This document shows, in pieces, positions 17,258 to 25,524 of a stretch of DNA of 64,000 bases. Origin of the DNA: CAIKMD01 sp035552195 (GTDB taxonomy: Bacteria; Pseudomonadota; Alphaproteobacteria; ATCC43930; CGMCC-115725); the NCBI GenBank assembly GCA_035552195.1, contig DASZLU010000075.1, positions 44,389-108,388 of the forward strand. Reading direction: 5' to 3'. The notes under the pieces are model-generated. The model worked only from the letters and a program-made list of their open reading frames with translations, was not told where the DNA came from and ran no database searches. Position numbers and translations under genes: made by a program. Positions within the stretch are counted from its first letter, which is position 1, and each line of letters opens with the position of its first letter.

Positions 17258-18472
17258 TCACGCGACGATCTGCTCGACGGTGCCGTCGGGTTTGCGCCCT
17301 TGCACCCGGTATTGGCCGATCTTCTCATAGAGCGGCCAGTCGGAGACGGCGTAGAGGACGGCGTCGCTCTTGCCGGTATTGATGTGGCGGCGCCAGAGGA
17401 AATTCGGCACGACGATGATGTCGTTGCGCTCCCACTCGAAGCGCTGGTTGCCGATTTCGGTCACGCCGCTGCCGTCGAGCGCGATGTAGAAGATGTTGGC
17501 GGTCTCGCGCTTCCAGCGCGTCTCTTCGCCGGGGCGGATGAGCTGCGCCGAATAATCGAGCGTCGTGAAAACCGGCTGGCCGTTCGCGGGATTGACGAAG
17601 CGCAGCGTGATGCCTTCGTAGGGATCGCCGGTTTCGTTGCGCAGCGCGTCCAGCGTCTCGCGGATGTCCTTGGCGCGATAATGGAAGACCGGCCCGACAT
17701 TGTGGCCGAAACCGCGCTGGTGCGAGACGAAATTCGGCAGCAGCCCACCCTTGCCGTAAAGCTTTTGCGAATAGCCGGCTTCGAGCGTCGGTTGCTGCGC
17801 GCGGGCATTGCTCATCTTCGGCCCGGTGTAGTGATCGTCGAGCCAGTTGCAGTCGAGGAATTCGAGCAGCGGGAAATCGAGGATGTCGGCCCAGACCACC
17901 GGCTTGTCGTCGTCGTTGCCGTGATCGTGCCAGGTACCGTTCGGCGTCAGGATGAGATCGCCGCGCTCGGCGATGCAGCGCTCGCCTTCGATCGTGGTAT
18001 AGCCGCCCTTCTCCGACAGGATGGTACGGCTGGCGTTCGGAGCATGGACGTGCACCGGCGCGACATCGCCCGGATTATAGATCGAGACGGCGCAGCGGAT
18101 CGTCGACGTCACCTGCAAGCGGCCGCCGAGGCCGGGATTGGTCAGGAGGAATTGCTGCCGGTCGGCGAATTCGATCGGCGGCACGTCGGCTTCTTTCGCG
18201 ATTTGCGAGATGCGATCGAGATAGGGCGAGATCTCTTTCCAGCGCCAGCGATGCGGCAGCGCCTTCATCTGATTGGCGCCGACCCGGCCGGGCGCGAGCT
18301 GGCCGCCGACATCGAGGCCAGTCTCGCGGAACCACGGCCGCTGCGACGGCGCGTTGGCCTGCGTCCGCAGCCAGATGCTGTATTTGCCGGCCTCGGCATT
18401 GAGGCGCTCCATCGCCTCGCGGGCGCCCTCGGGCAGGGCTTTCGGCTTTTGCTCGGTCTCGGTGATCGCCAT
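17258..18472 (-). CDS. gentisate 1,2-dioxygenase-like bicupin
   Basis: A 404-residue two-cupin protein of the gentisate/salicylate/1-hydroxy-2-naphthoate dioxygenase family, slightly longer than usual. These Fe(II) enzymes open an aromatic ring with O2. The first cupin reads GDVAPVHVHAPNASRTIL with likely iron ligands His 141 and His 143. It ends with TPNGTWHDHGND, where His 182 is the third ligand. The second cupin (about residues 285-385) includes ERNDIIVVPNF. Start ATG 18472 has GAGGAGA upstream. It precedes the molybdenum hydroxylase on the same strand (73-base gap) and diverges from the luciferase-like gene, so hydroxylation followed by ring opening is a reasonable inference. Confidence 0.85.
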   Translation of the reverse strand: MAITETEQKPKALPEGAREAMERLNAEAGKYSIWLRTQANAPSQRPWFRETGLDVGGQLAPGRVGANQMKALPHRWRWKEISPYLDRISQIAKEADVPPIEFADRQQFLLTNPGLGGRLQVTSTIRCAVSIYNPGDVAPVHVHAPNASRTILSEKGGYTTIEGERCIAERGDLILTPNGTWHDHGNDDDKPVVWADILDFPLLEFLDCNWLDDHYTGPKMSNARAQQPTLEAGYSQKLYGKGGLLPNFVSHQRGFGHNVGPVFHYRAKDIRETLDALRNETGDPYEGITLRFVNPANGQPVFTTLDYSAQLIRPGEETRWKRETANIFYIALDGSGVTEIGNQRFEWERNDIIVVPNFLWRRHINTGKSDAVLYAVSDWPLYEKIGQYRVQGRKPDGTVEQIVA

Positions 18473-18623
18473 CGGGATTCTCCTCGGGCCACAGCATAGT
18501 ACCTCGGGCCGGGTGGGCCAAACCCTCGCTCGCGCGGAAGTCCTTGGGTCGGACAGGCTTTTCCCAGGCCGGCAATGATGCCATGATGCCCGGCAAATAA
18601 GGCAGCGAGGGAGATACGACGCC

Positions 18624-19862
18624 ATGAAGTTCCACTGGTTCCACTTGATGCCCTATCCGCAGCTGCCGGAGAACTTTAAGACGGATTACCGCTCAGTCTG
18701 GGTCGACGTGCCGTCGAGCCTCTTCGACCCGAAAGTGGGTCATAAAGCCTATAACGAGTATCTCGACGAGCTCGAATATGCCGAGAGCGTCGGTTTCGAC
18801 GGCATCTGCGTCAACGAGCATCACCAGAACGCCTACGGGTTGATGCCGTCGCCCAATCTGATCGCGGCCGCGCTGACACGGCGGACCTCGAAGGCGAAGC
18901 TGATCATCATGGGCAATTCGGTCGCGCTCTACGACCCGCCGACCCGCGTCGCCGAAGAGATGGCGATGCTGGATTGCATGTCAGGTGGCAGGTTGGTCTC
19001 CGGTTTCCCGGTCGGCACGCCGATGGACACGGTTTACGCTTACGGCAAGTCGCCCGCGACCTTGCGCGACAAATATTACGAGGGCGTGAAGCTCATTCTG
19101 CGCGCCTGGACCGAGCCCGAGCCCTTCGCCTTCAACGGCAAATACACCCAGCTTCGCTACGTCAATGTGTGGCCGCGGCCGATCCAACAGCCGCACCCGC
19201 CGGTCTGGATCCCGGGCGGCGGCAGCGTCGAGACCTGGGATTGGTGCGTGGACAACGATTTCCTCTACGCGAACCTCTCCTACTTCGGCTACATCGCGGG
19301 CCAGAAGGTGAATGACGGTTTTTGGGATGTCGTCGAGAAGAAAGGCAAGGACAAGAACCCCTATCGCTGCGGCTTCCTGCAATTCATCGCCGTGGCGCGC
19401 GACGATGCCGAAGCCGAGAAGCTTTATTCGGGGCCAGCCACCTATTTCTATTCGCGCTGTCTCCACACCTATCCGGGCTTCGGCAATCCGCCGGGCTACA
19501 CTTCGATCCCGACGATGCGCGCCGGCATCGAGAGCATGGTCGCGCGCTCGACGCGGCGACAGGATGTCGAGAATCTCACCTGGAAAGAGATGATCACGCG
19601 CGGCTATGTCGTTGCCGGCAGCCCCGAAAGCGTGCGCCAGCAGCTCGAGGTCCTCGCCGACAAGATGCATGTCGGCCATCTCATGGTGCTCGCGCAATAC
19701 GGCGACATGTCGAAAGAAGTGACGATGTACAACACCACCCTCTTCGCCAAAGAGGTCATGCCGAAGCTGCGCTACAAGTTCAGCGAGTACGAAGACAAAT
19801 GGTGGCCCTCGACCGGGCTCGAGACGATCGCCGAACCGGCGCCGCTGACCGCTGTGGTGTGA
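18624..19862 (+). CDS. luciferase-like (LLM class) flavin monooxygenase
   Basis: A 412-residue TIM-barrel protein of the bacterial-luciferase family, using reduced FMN supplied by a reductase. Typical elements are EYAESVGFDGICVNEHHQNAYG near residue 52, an early-strand segment KLIIMGNSVALYDPPTRVAEEMAMLD, GRLVSGFPVGTP, and a late GYVVAGSPESVRQQLE. GAGGGAG precedes ATG 18624. It is followed after three bases by an alpha/beta hydrolase, suggesting that the ester or carbonyl product is processed next. Substrate is unknown. Confidence 0.9.
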   Translation: MKFHWFHLMPYPQLPENFKTDYRSVWVDVPSSLFDPKVGHKAYNEYLDELEYAESVGFDGICVNEHHQNAYGLMPSPNLIAAALTRRTSKAKLIIMGNSVALYDPPTRVAEEMAMLDCMSGGRLVSGFPVGTPMDTVYAYGKSPATLRDKYYEGVKLILRAWTEPEPFAFNGKYTQLRYVNVWPRPIQQPHPPVWIPGGGSVETWDWCVDNDFLYANLSYFGYIAGQKVNDGFWDVVEKKGKDKNPYRCGFLQFIAVARDDAEAEKLYSGPATYFYSRCLHTYPGFGNPPGYTSIPTMRAGIESMVARSTRRQDVENLTWKEMITRGYVVAGSPESVRQQLEVLADKMHVGHLMVLAQYGDMSKEVTMYNTTLFAKEVMPKLRYKFSEYEDKWWPSTGLETIAEPAPLTAVV

Positions 19863-19865
19863 TCG

Positions 19866-20657
19866 ATGCTGTCGAGTGAGAAGATCAAGCTGAAGAACGG
19901 CCGATCCTGGCAGGTCTATACCGGGGGATCCGGACCCAAGCTCGTCTGGCTGCACGGCCTGACCGGCATCATGCCGGCCGATCCTTTGCTCGCCGCGCTC
20001 GAGCGCAGGCACAGTGTGATCGCGCCCGTCGCGCCCGGCTTCAACGATCTCGCCGAGATCGACGAGATCGGCAACATCCACGAGCTCGCGCTCGATTACG
20101 ACGATCTGCTGGAGCATTTCCAGATCGAAGGCGCGACCCTCGCGGGTCATTCCTTCGGCGCGATGGCGGCAGCCGAGGTCGCCGCGCATTTCCCGCGCCG
20201 CGCCAAACAGCTCGTGCTGATGGCGCCGGTCGGGCTCTGGAACGACGCCTATCCGGTGACCGACGTGTTCGCCGAGCCGTATATGACAATCGAGAACATG
20301 CTTTGGGCCGACAATGCGGCGCGCGAGACGCACGCAGCGCGGTCGCGCTCGAATGAGGCCGGACCGAACAGCGAAGCCGAGCGCATGATCGCGGTCGCGC
20401 AATCCCTCACCGCGATCACGAAATTCACCTGGCCGATTCCGGAAAAGGGTTTGAAGAAGCGGCTGCCGCGCATCGCCGCGAAGACGCTGCTGCTCTTCGG
20501 CGAGAAAGACGGTTTCATTTCGCCGCGCTATGCCGAGGATTTCCAGCGCGGCCTGCCGAGCGCACAGATATCGATCATCAAAGGCGCCGGCCACATGCTG
20601 CCCTATGAGCGTACCGACGAGGTCGCGGGGATGGTCGAGACGTTTTTGGCTGGCTGA
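19866..20657 (+). CDS. alpha/beta hydrolase
   Basis: A 263-residue cytoplasmic hydrolase of the alpha/beta fold. The oxyanion region is WLHGLTG near residue 28, the nucleophile elbow is GHSFGAM (Ser about residue 96), the acid is in LFGEKDGFIS, and the catalytic His is in GAGHMLPYE near the C-terminus. The start lies three bases after the luciferase-like gene's stop, so the two are co-transcribed. Such a pair resembles the oxygenase/hydrolase order in catabolic routes, where a C-C or ester bond is cut after oxygenation. Confidence 0.88.
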   Translation: MLSSEKIKLKNGRSWQVYTGGSGPKLVWLHGLTGIMPADPLLAALERRHSVIAPVAPGFNDLAEIDEIGNIHELALDYDDLLEHFQIEGATLAGHSFGAMAAAEVAAHFPRRAKQLVLMAPVGLWNDAYPVTDVFAEPYMTIENMLWADNAARETHAARSRSNEAGPNSEAERMIAVAQSLTAITKFTWPIPEKGLKKRLPRIAAKTLLLFGEKDGFISPRYAEDFQRGLPSAQISIIKGAGHMLPYERTDEVAGMVETFLAG

Positions 20658-20686
20658 TGATCACGAGCCGCCATTTCGACAATCAC

Positions 20687-20761
20687 GTCATTCCCGCGAA
20701 AGCGGGAATCCAGAAACACCACCACGCGGTTTCGGTGGACTCCCGCTTCCGCGGGAGTGAC
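20687..20761. repeat. REP-like paired palindrome, copy 1
   Basis: Two facing hairpins form this element. ATTCCCGC-GAAA-GCGGGAAT lies at the left and ACTCCCGC-TTCC-GCGGGAGT at the right, bounded by GTCA and TGAC. Two diverged copies occur at 23.4 and 27.0 kb in this window. It lies between two co-directional hydrolase genes and may weaken or end read-through. Confidence 0.8.
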
Positions 20762-20786
20762 GACGAAAGATAAAGCGAGAGCACTG

Positions 20787-21719
20787 ATGCCGGTCCATCC
20801 CTTCATCGAAAAGATGCTCGAGATGATGCGGGCGTCGGATTGGAAAGGCGTCGCGGCGGCGACGCCGGCCGAAGCACGCCAGTTCCTGGCGGCACGCGCC
20901 GCACAAGCCGGCACGCCGCCCGAGATCGGTACATCGACCAACGTTGAGATCCCGACCGAGACCGGCCCGATCAAAGGCCGCGTGTTGATGCCGAAAGACG
21001 GCAAGCCGACGAGCCTTGTCGTCTTCTATCACGGCGGTGGTTGGGTGATCGGCAGTATCGACGAGTGCGAGTTCATCGCCCGCTTCATGATCGACAAGAC
21101 CAACTGCGCTGCGGTGCTGGTCGATTATCGCCTGGCGCCGGAGCATCCCTATCCGACGCCGCTCGACGATTGCTGGGACGGGCTGGCCTGGTCGGCGAGA
21201 GAAGCCGAGCGGCTAAAGGTGCCGCTGATCGTCGCCGGAGACAGCGCCGGCGGTAATCTCGCGACGGTTTGCGCGATGCTGGCGCGCGACCGCGGCGGCC
21301 CCAAGATCGCGCTGCAGATCCTGATGTATCCCGTCTGCGATTGCGACATGGAGACGCCGTCCTATCGCGCGAACGGCGCGGGCTATGTCCTGACCGGCGC
21401 GGATATGAACTGGTTCTATGACCACTATCTGCAAGGCGATAAGAATAAACGCGCCGATCCGCTGATCTCGCCCTTGCGGGCACTGGCGCTGCAAGGCCTG
21501 CCGCCGGCGCTGGTGATGAGTGCGGAATACGACGTGCTGCGCGACGAAGCAGAGATTTACGGCAAGCGTCTGGCTGCGGCCGGCGTCAAAGTCTGGATCA
21601 AGCGGTATCGCGGTATGACGCATGGCTTCATCCGCTTGCAGAATTTCGTCGATGTCGCGCGGACAGCCATGGACGACATCGCCAAAGCGATGGCCGAAAC
21701 AACCGGATCGAAAGCATGA
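20787..21719 (+). CDS. alpha/beta hydrolase of the hormone-sensitive lipase family
   Basis: A 310-residue esterase/lipase. FYHGGGWVIG near residue 78 is the HGGG oxyanion motif. GDSAGGNLA (Ser about residue 156) is the nucleophile elbow, SAEYDVLRDE supplies Asp, and GMTHGFI supplies His. GTG 20757 would extend the frame into the upstream repeat, so ATG 20787, with GAGAG five bases away, is preferred. It overlaps the next gene by four bases (ATGA), coupling an esterase to a GMC oxidoreductase. That pairing suggests release and then oxidation of an alcohol. Confidence 0.9.
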   Translation: MPVHPFIEKMLEMMRASDWKGVAAATPAEARQFLAARAAQAGTPPEIGTSTNVEIPTETGPIKGRVLMPKDGKPTSLVVFYHGGGWVIGSIDECEFIARFMIDKTNCAAVLVDYRLAPEHPYPTPLDDCWDGLAWSAREAERLKVPLIVAGDSAGGNLATVCAMLARDRGGPKIALQILMYPVCDCDMETPSYRANGAGYVLTGADMNWFYDHYLQGDKNKRADPLISPLRALALQGLPPALVMSAEYDVLRDEAEIYGKRLAAAGVKVWIKRYRGMTHGFIRLQNFVDVARTAMDDIAKAMAETTGSKA

Positions 21720-23338
21720 ACGATAACGGCGCCGACGCGTATGATTACATCATCGTCGGTGCCGGATCGGCGGGCTGTGTTCTCACCAATCGCCTGACCG
21801 CCGATCCGAAAATCCGCGTGCTGCTGCTCGAGGAAGGACCGGCGGATAATTCGATCTTCATTCGCATGCCGGCGGGCAATTACCGCGTCATCCCGACCGA
21901 GCGCACCTTTAAATATATGAGCGAGCCCGATGCGCATGTGAACGGGCGCCAGCTTTTCGTGCCGCAGGGCCGCACGCTCGGCGGCGGCAGCTCGGTCAAC
22001 GGCATGGTCTATATCCGCGGCCAGAAAGAAGATTACGACGGCTGGGCAGCGATGGGGGCAACCGGCTGGTCGTTCGAGGATGTGCTGCCGTTCTTCTGTA
22101 AGGCCGAAGGCAACGCGACCTTGTCCGGGCGCTATCACGGCACCGAAGGGCCGCTGAAGGTCGACGATCTGCGCCATCATCACCCGCTGACCGAAGCCTG
22201 TCTGCGCGCGGCGCAAGAGACCGGCGATGGCCGCAATCGTCCAATCCCTTACAATTACGATTTCAACGGCGAGAATCAGGAAGGCGTCGGCTTCCATCAA
22301 GTGACGCAGCACAAGGGCGAGCGCGCCAGCACCGCGCGCTGCTATCTACGCGAGGCCGAGAAGCGGCCGAACCTCACGGTCGCGACCGAGGCGGTCGTCG
22401 ATCGCGTGCTGATTGAAGGCCACCGCGCGGTTGGCGTCGCTTATCGCAGCCATGCCGATGGCGCGGTCGAAGCCAAAGCGCGGCGCGAGGTGATCGTCAC
22501 CGCCGGCGCGATCGCGACACCCACCGTCTTGATGCGCTCTGGCCTCGGTCCTGCCGCACATCTTCAGGAGCATGGGATCGAAGTGGTCGTCGACAAGCCC
22601 TCGGTCGGCGCCAACTTCCAGGATCATCTCTCGGTGCCAATCCACGGCCGTTGCAAGGACCCGATCAGCGTCCTCGGCGAGGACAAGGGGTTAAAAGGAC
22701 TGAAGCACTTCCTGCAATGGTATTTCTTCCGCACCGGGATCGTGACCAGCAACGTCGTCGAAGGCGGTGGCTTCCTCGATCTCGACGGCGACGGGCGGTG
22801 CGACACGCAATTCGTCTTCATTCCGATCCTCAGGGGCGAGCTCAATCAGAAGATGCCGGACATCCACGGCCTCTCGGTGCAGCCGTGCCTGTTGCGCCCG
22901 AAATCGCGCGGTGAGGTGCGGTTGAAGAGCAAAGACCCGACCGCCGGGCCACTGTTCAAAGGCAATTACCTGAGCGAGCCCGAGGACGTCGCGCATCTCG
23001 TCCGCGGCGTTAAGCTCGCGCGCAAGATGCTGAAAGCCCCGTCCCTCGCCCGCATCCTCATCGGCGAGTACCTGCCCGGCGACGACGTCCCCGACGAGGA
23101 CGAGCCGCTCAGCGATTTCGTGCGCCAATACGCCAAGACCGTGTTCCATCCTGCCGGCACCTGCCGCATGGGCAATGACGCCGACGCGGTCGTCGATCCG
23201 AAGCTCAAATTCAAAGGCATCGACGGCCTGCGCATCGCCGACGCCTCGGTGATGCCAACGGTCACCAGCGGCAACACCAACGCGCCGACGATCATGATCG
23301 CCGAACGCGCCGCCGACTTCATCGCGCGCGGGTTGTGA
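21716..23338 (+). CDS. GMC-family FAD oxidoreductase
   Basis: A 540-residue flavoprotein related to the one at 7.4 kb. It has GAGSAGCVLTNRL near residue 15, LLLEEGPADNSIF in place of the usual EAGG, and GRTLGGGSSVNGMVYIRG as signature 1. TAGAIATPTVLMRSGLGP is signature 2, and FHPAGTCRMG and TSGNTNAPTIMIAE form the catalytic end. It is translationally coupled to the preceding esterase. A cytochrome c follows 0.7 kb downstream and could accept its electrons. Substrate is unknown. Confidence 0.9.
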   Translation: MNDNGADAYDYIIVGAGSAGCVLTNRLTADPKIRVLLLEEGPADNSIFIRMPAGNYRVIPTERTFKYMSEPDAHVNGRQLFVPQGRTLGGGSSVNGMVYIRGQKEDYDGWAAMGATGWSFEDVLPFFCKAEGNATLSGRYHGTEGPLKVDDLRHHHPLTEACLRAAQETGDGRNRPIPYNYDFNGENQEGVGFHQVTQHKGERASTARCYLREAEKRPNLTVATEAVVDRVLIEGHRAVGVAYRSHADGAVEAKARREVIVTAGAIATPTVLMRSGLGPAAHLQEHGIEVVVDKPSVGANFQDHLSVPIHGRCKDPISVLGEDKGLKGLKHFLQWYFFRTGIVTSNVVEGGGFLDLDGDGRCDTQFVFIPILRGELNQKMPDIHGLSVQPCLLRPKSRGEVRLKSKDPTAGPLFKGNYLSEPEDVAHLVRGVKLARKMLKAPSLARILIGEYLPGDDVPDEDEPLSDFVRQYAKTVFHPAGTCRMGNDADAVVDPKLKFKGIDGLRIADASVMPTVTSGNTNAPTIMIAERAADFIARGL

Positions 23339-23360
23339 GATTCAGGTTCGCTCGTTCGCT

Positions 23361-23435
23361 GTCATTCCCGCGAAAGCGGGAATCCATGGAGATAGCAAAA
23401 TGTTGCAGTGGACTCCCGGCTTTCGTGGGAATGAC
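23361..23435. repeat. REP-like paired palindrome, copy 2
   Basis: GTCATTCCCGCGAAAGCGGG begins the element and ends with GGGAATGAC. The right-hand hairpin is decayed (CCCGGCTTTCGTGGG). It sits just after the GMC gene and before the small cupin. Confidence 0.8.
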
Positions 23436-23482
23436 ATTTTAGAGATTGCGCTCTGTAGCGTTTAGTCGAGAGGGAGAAAAAA

Positions 23483-23992
23483 ATGACCGACCCATTCCCA
23501 CCCATCCGCCGCATCGTCACCGGCCACGACGACAAGGGTGTCGCCAAAGTCCTGTGGGAGGATTTTGCAACCAATGCGAAGCCATCGCGCCGACCGGGCG
23601 GCGGCAAGTCGACGCTGATCTGGTCGAGCGACCGCATGCCGATGGCGATGCCGATCGGCGAGAAGATCGAGGATGAAGGCGCGCGCATCCTCGGCACCGC
23701 GCCGCCGCCGAATGGGACGCGTTTCTGCGTCATCGATTTCCCCGCCAACGCGCCCGGCACGATGCACCGCACCGAGACGGTCGATTACGTGCTTGTGCTT
23801 TTCGGCGAGATCGACATGGACATGGACGATTCGACCGTGCATCTCAAAGCCGGCGACATCCTCATCCAGCGCGGCACCAACCATTCCTGGGTCAATCGCA
23901 GCGACAAGCCGGCGCGCGTCGCCTTCGTGCTGATCGATGCTCAGCCGCTCGGCATCGGCCACCCGGTGACGGGGGCTTCAAACCCGGGCTAA
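23483..23992 (+). CDS. small cupin-domain protein
   Basis: A 169-residue protein with one cupin barrel. The segment APGTMHRTETVDYVLVLFGEI holds the first motif, with His and Glu as likely metal ligands, and AGDILIQRGTNHSWVNRSDK holds the second, with His. The N-terminal 60 residues form an extra strand region. Members of this type are mononuclear metal dioxygenases, isomerases or ligand sensors, and the sequence does not decide which. GAGAGGGAG precedes ATG 23483. It lies in a co-directional run with the cytochrome and RidA genes. Confidence 0.82.
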   Translation: MTDPFPPIRRIVTGHDDKGVAKVLWEDFATNAKPSRRPGGGKSTLIWSSDRMPMAMPIGEKIEDEGARILGTAPPPNGTRFCVIDFPANAPGTMHRTETVDYVLVLFGEIDMDMDDSTVHLKAGDILIQRGTNHSWVNRSDKPARVAFVLIDAQPLGIGHPVTGASNPG

Positions 23993-24031
23993 GGTTGCCC
24001 CAAACCTAACCCGCACATTGGGAGGACGAGC

Positions 24032-24592
24032 ATGCGACTTCTGGCTCTCATCGGCGCATTGGGTATCCTCGGCGCGATTGCCGCGGCGGTGTTCTTCTTC
24101 GGCGGCTATTACAGCATCTCGGCGATCCCGGACGATCCGAGCGTCGTCGCCTGGGCGTTGGCCCATGTGCGCGATGCCTCGATCAGCCGCCACGCGACCG
24201 ATCAGCCGCCGATATCGCTCGACGATCCCGCCGTGATCCAGGCCGGCGCACGCGCCTTCGACCAGCGCGGCTGCACGCAATGCCATGGCGGACCCGGCGT
24301 CGATTGGGCCAAATTCTCCGAAGGGCTGCGCCCCGATCCGCCCGATCTCAAAGACGTGGCGAAGGACACCTCGGCGCAGCAGATCTTCTGGGTCGTGAAG
24401 AACGGCATCAACATGACCGGCATGCCGAGCTTCGGCCGCGCCGGCGTCGAGGATAAGGAAATCTGGTCGATCGCCGCCTTCGTCAAGAAACTGCCGAGCG
24501 TCTCGGACAACGATTACAAGAAATGGACCGCAGCACCCGCAACAGCAGCACCTGCCCCGGGACCGGCCGCAGCTCCGAACAATCCACAATAA
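24032..24592 (+). CDS. membrane-anchored mono-haem cytochrome c
   Basis: A 186-residue periplasmic c-type cytochrome. An N-terminal uncleaved anchor or signal (LLALIGALGILGAIAAAVFFF, about residues 3-23) precedes the haem site CTQCH at residues 81-85. The distal methionine is likely in NMTGMPSFG near residue 131. The tail is Ala/Pro-rich. A strong GGGAGGA site precedes ATG 24032. It probably carries electrons from a nearby dehydrogenase (the GMC enzyme or the molybdenum hydroxylase) to the respiratory chain. That link is inference from position. Confidence 0.9.
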   Translation: MRLLALIGALGILGAIAAAVFFFGGYYSISAIPDDPSVVAWALAHVRDASISRHATDQPPISLDDPAVIQAGARAFDQRGCTQCHGGPGVDWAKFSEGLRPDPPDLKDVAKDTSAQQIFWVVKNGINMTGMPSFGRAGVEDKEIWSIAAFVKKLPSVSDNDYKKWTAAPATAAPAPGPAAAPNNPQ

Positions 24593-24604
24593 GGGAGGGA
24601 ACCT

Positions 24605-25009
24605 ATGGACAAGCAATTCATCAATCCGCCGGAGCTTTATAAGCATCCGAGCTATTCGCGCGTCATCACGGTGAAAGGGCCCTGCAAATTCATCTTCATC
24701 GCCGGGCAGACGCCGTCGGACGAGAACTATAAGCCGGTCCATCCCGGCGATTACCGCAAGCAGTACGAGCACATCATCGCGGCGCTTTCGATCCAGCTCA
24801 AAGCGGCAGGCGCGACCTGGGACGATGTGGTCGTGCGCCGCGTCTTCACCGTCGATGTCGACGCGTTGCAAAAGGCGATGCGCGAGCCAGGCGTTCAACG
24901 TCCCGAGAGCAAGGAATTCCCGCCGACCAGCACGATGATCGGCGTGACGCGACTCTCCAACCCCGGCTTCCTGATCGAGATGGATCTTATCGCGATCACC
25001 AACGCCTGA
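24605..25009 (+). CDS. RidA/YjgF-family protein, copy A
   Basis: A 134-residue trimeric-fold protein of the RidA (Rid/YER057c/UK114) family, which hydrolyses reactive enamines and imines. Visible family features are FIFIAGQTPSDE, a central QLKAAGATWDDVVVRRVFTVD and the C-terminal TRLSNPGFLIEMDLIAI. The usual catalytic Arg of RidA (in the R-x-C/A-V-x-V segment) is not present in canonical form, so deaminase activity is uncertain. It lies 12 bases after the cytochrome gene and 22 bases before its paralogue. Confidence 0.87.
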   Translation: MDKQFINPPELYKHPSYSRVITVKGPCKFIFIAGQTPSDENYKPVHPGDYRKQYEHIIAALSIQLKAAGATWDDVVVRRVFTVDVDALQKAMREPGVQRPESKEFPPTSTMIGVTRLSNPGFLIEMDLIAITNA

Positions 25010-25031
25010 AGCTCATTGAAGGACGCTCCAA

Positions 25032-25436
25032 GTGGAAAAAGAATTCATCAACCCGCCGGAGCTGATGAAGCATCCGAGTTATTCGAAGGTCATCACCGTC
25101 AAAGGCTCGTGCAAATTCATCTTCATCGCGGGCCAGACGCCGTCGGACGACAAATACCAGCCGGTCTTTCCCGGCGATTACAAGAAGCAATACGAGTACA
25201 TCATGGATTCGCTGTCGATCCAGCTCAAAGCGGCCGGCGCAACCTGGAACGATGTCGTCTCTCGCCGTGTGTTCACCCTCGACGTCGATGCCTTGATCGG
25301 GGTGATGCGCGATCCGACGGTCAAGAAATATGAGAACCGCGACGCCATGCCGACCAGTACGATGATCGGCGTGACAAGGCTGTCCAATCCGGGGTTTTTG
25401 ATCGAGATCGACCTGATCGCGGTTACGGAGGCGTAA
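25032..25436 (+). CDS. RidA/YjgF-family protein, copy B
   Basis: A 134-residue paralogue of the previous gene. Aligned by eye without gaps, 101 of 134 residues match (about 75 percent). Start is GTG 25032 with AAGGA upstream. Differences cluster around residues 100-117, next to the predicted active-site cleft, while the rest is almost unchanged. This is a local duplication, and the two may form mixed trimers or act on different substrates. Confidence 0.87.
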   Translation: MEKEFINPPELMKHPSYSKVITVKGSCKFIFIAGQTPSDDKYQPVFPGDYKKQYEYIMDSLSIQLKAAGATWNDVVSRRVFTLDVDALIGVMRDPTVKKYENRDAMPTSTMIGVTRLSNPGFLIEIDLIAVTEA

Positions 25437-25440
25437 AGAA

Positions 25441-25517
25441 GAGCCCCCTCACCTCCACGCTTCGCGCGGGGTCCCTCCCTTTGCCGCTAGTGGGAAAGAG
25501 TTGGGGTGTGGGTCTTT
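25441..25517. repeat. degenerate intergenic inverted repeat between convergent genes
   Basis: The 88-base gap between the convergent ridA-like and carboxymuconolactone genes holds complementary C-rich and G-rich ends (CCCCCTCACC and GGGGTGTGGG) around shorter imperfect stems. It resembles a decayed repetitive palindrome that may end transcription from both sides. Boundaries are approximate. Confidence 0.45.
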
Positions 25518-25524
25518 ATGACAA

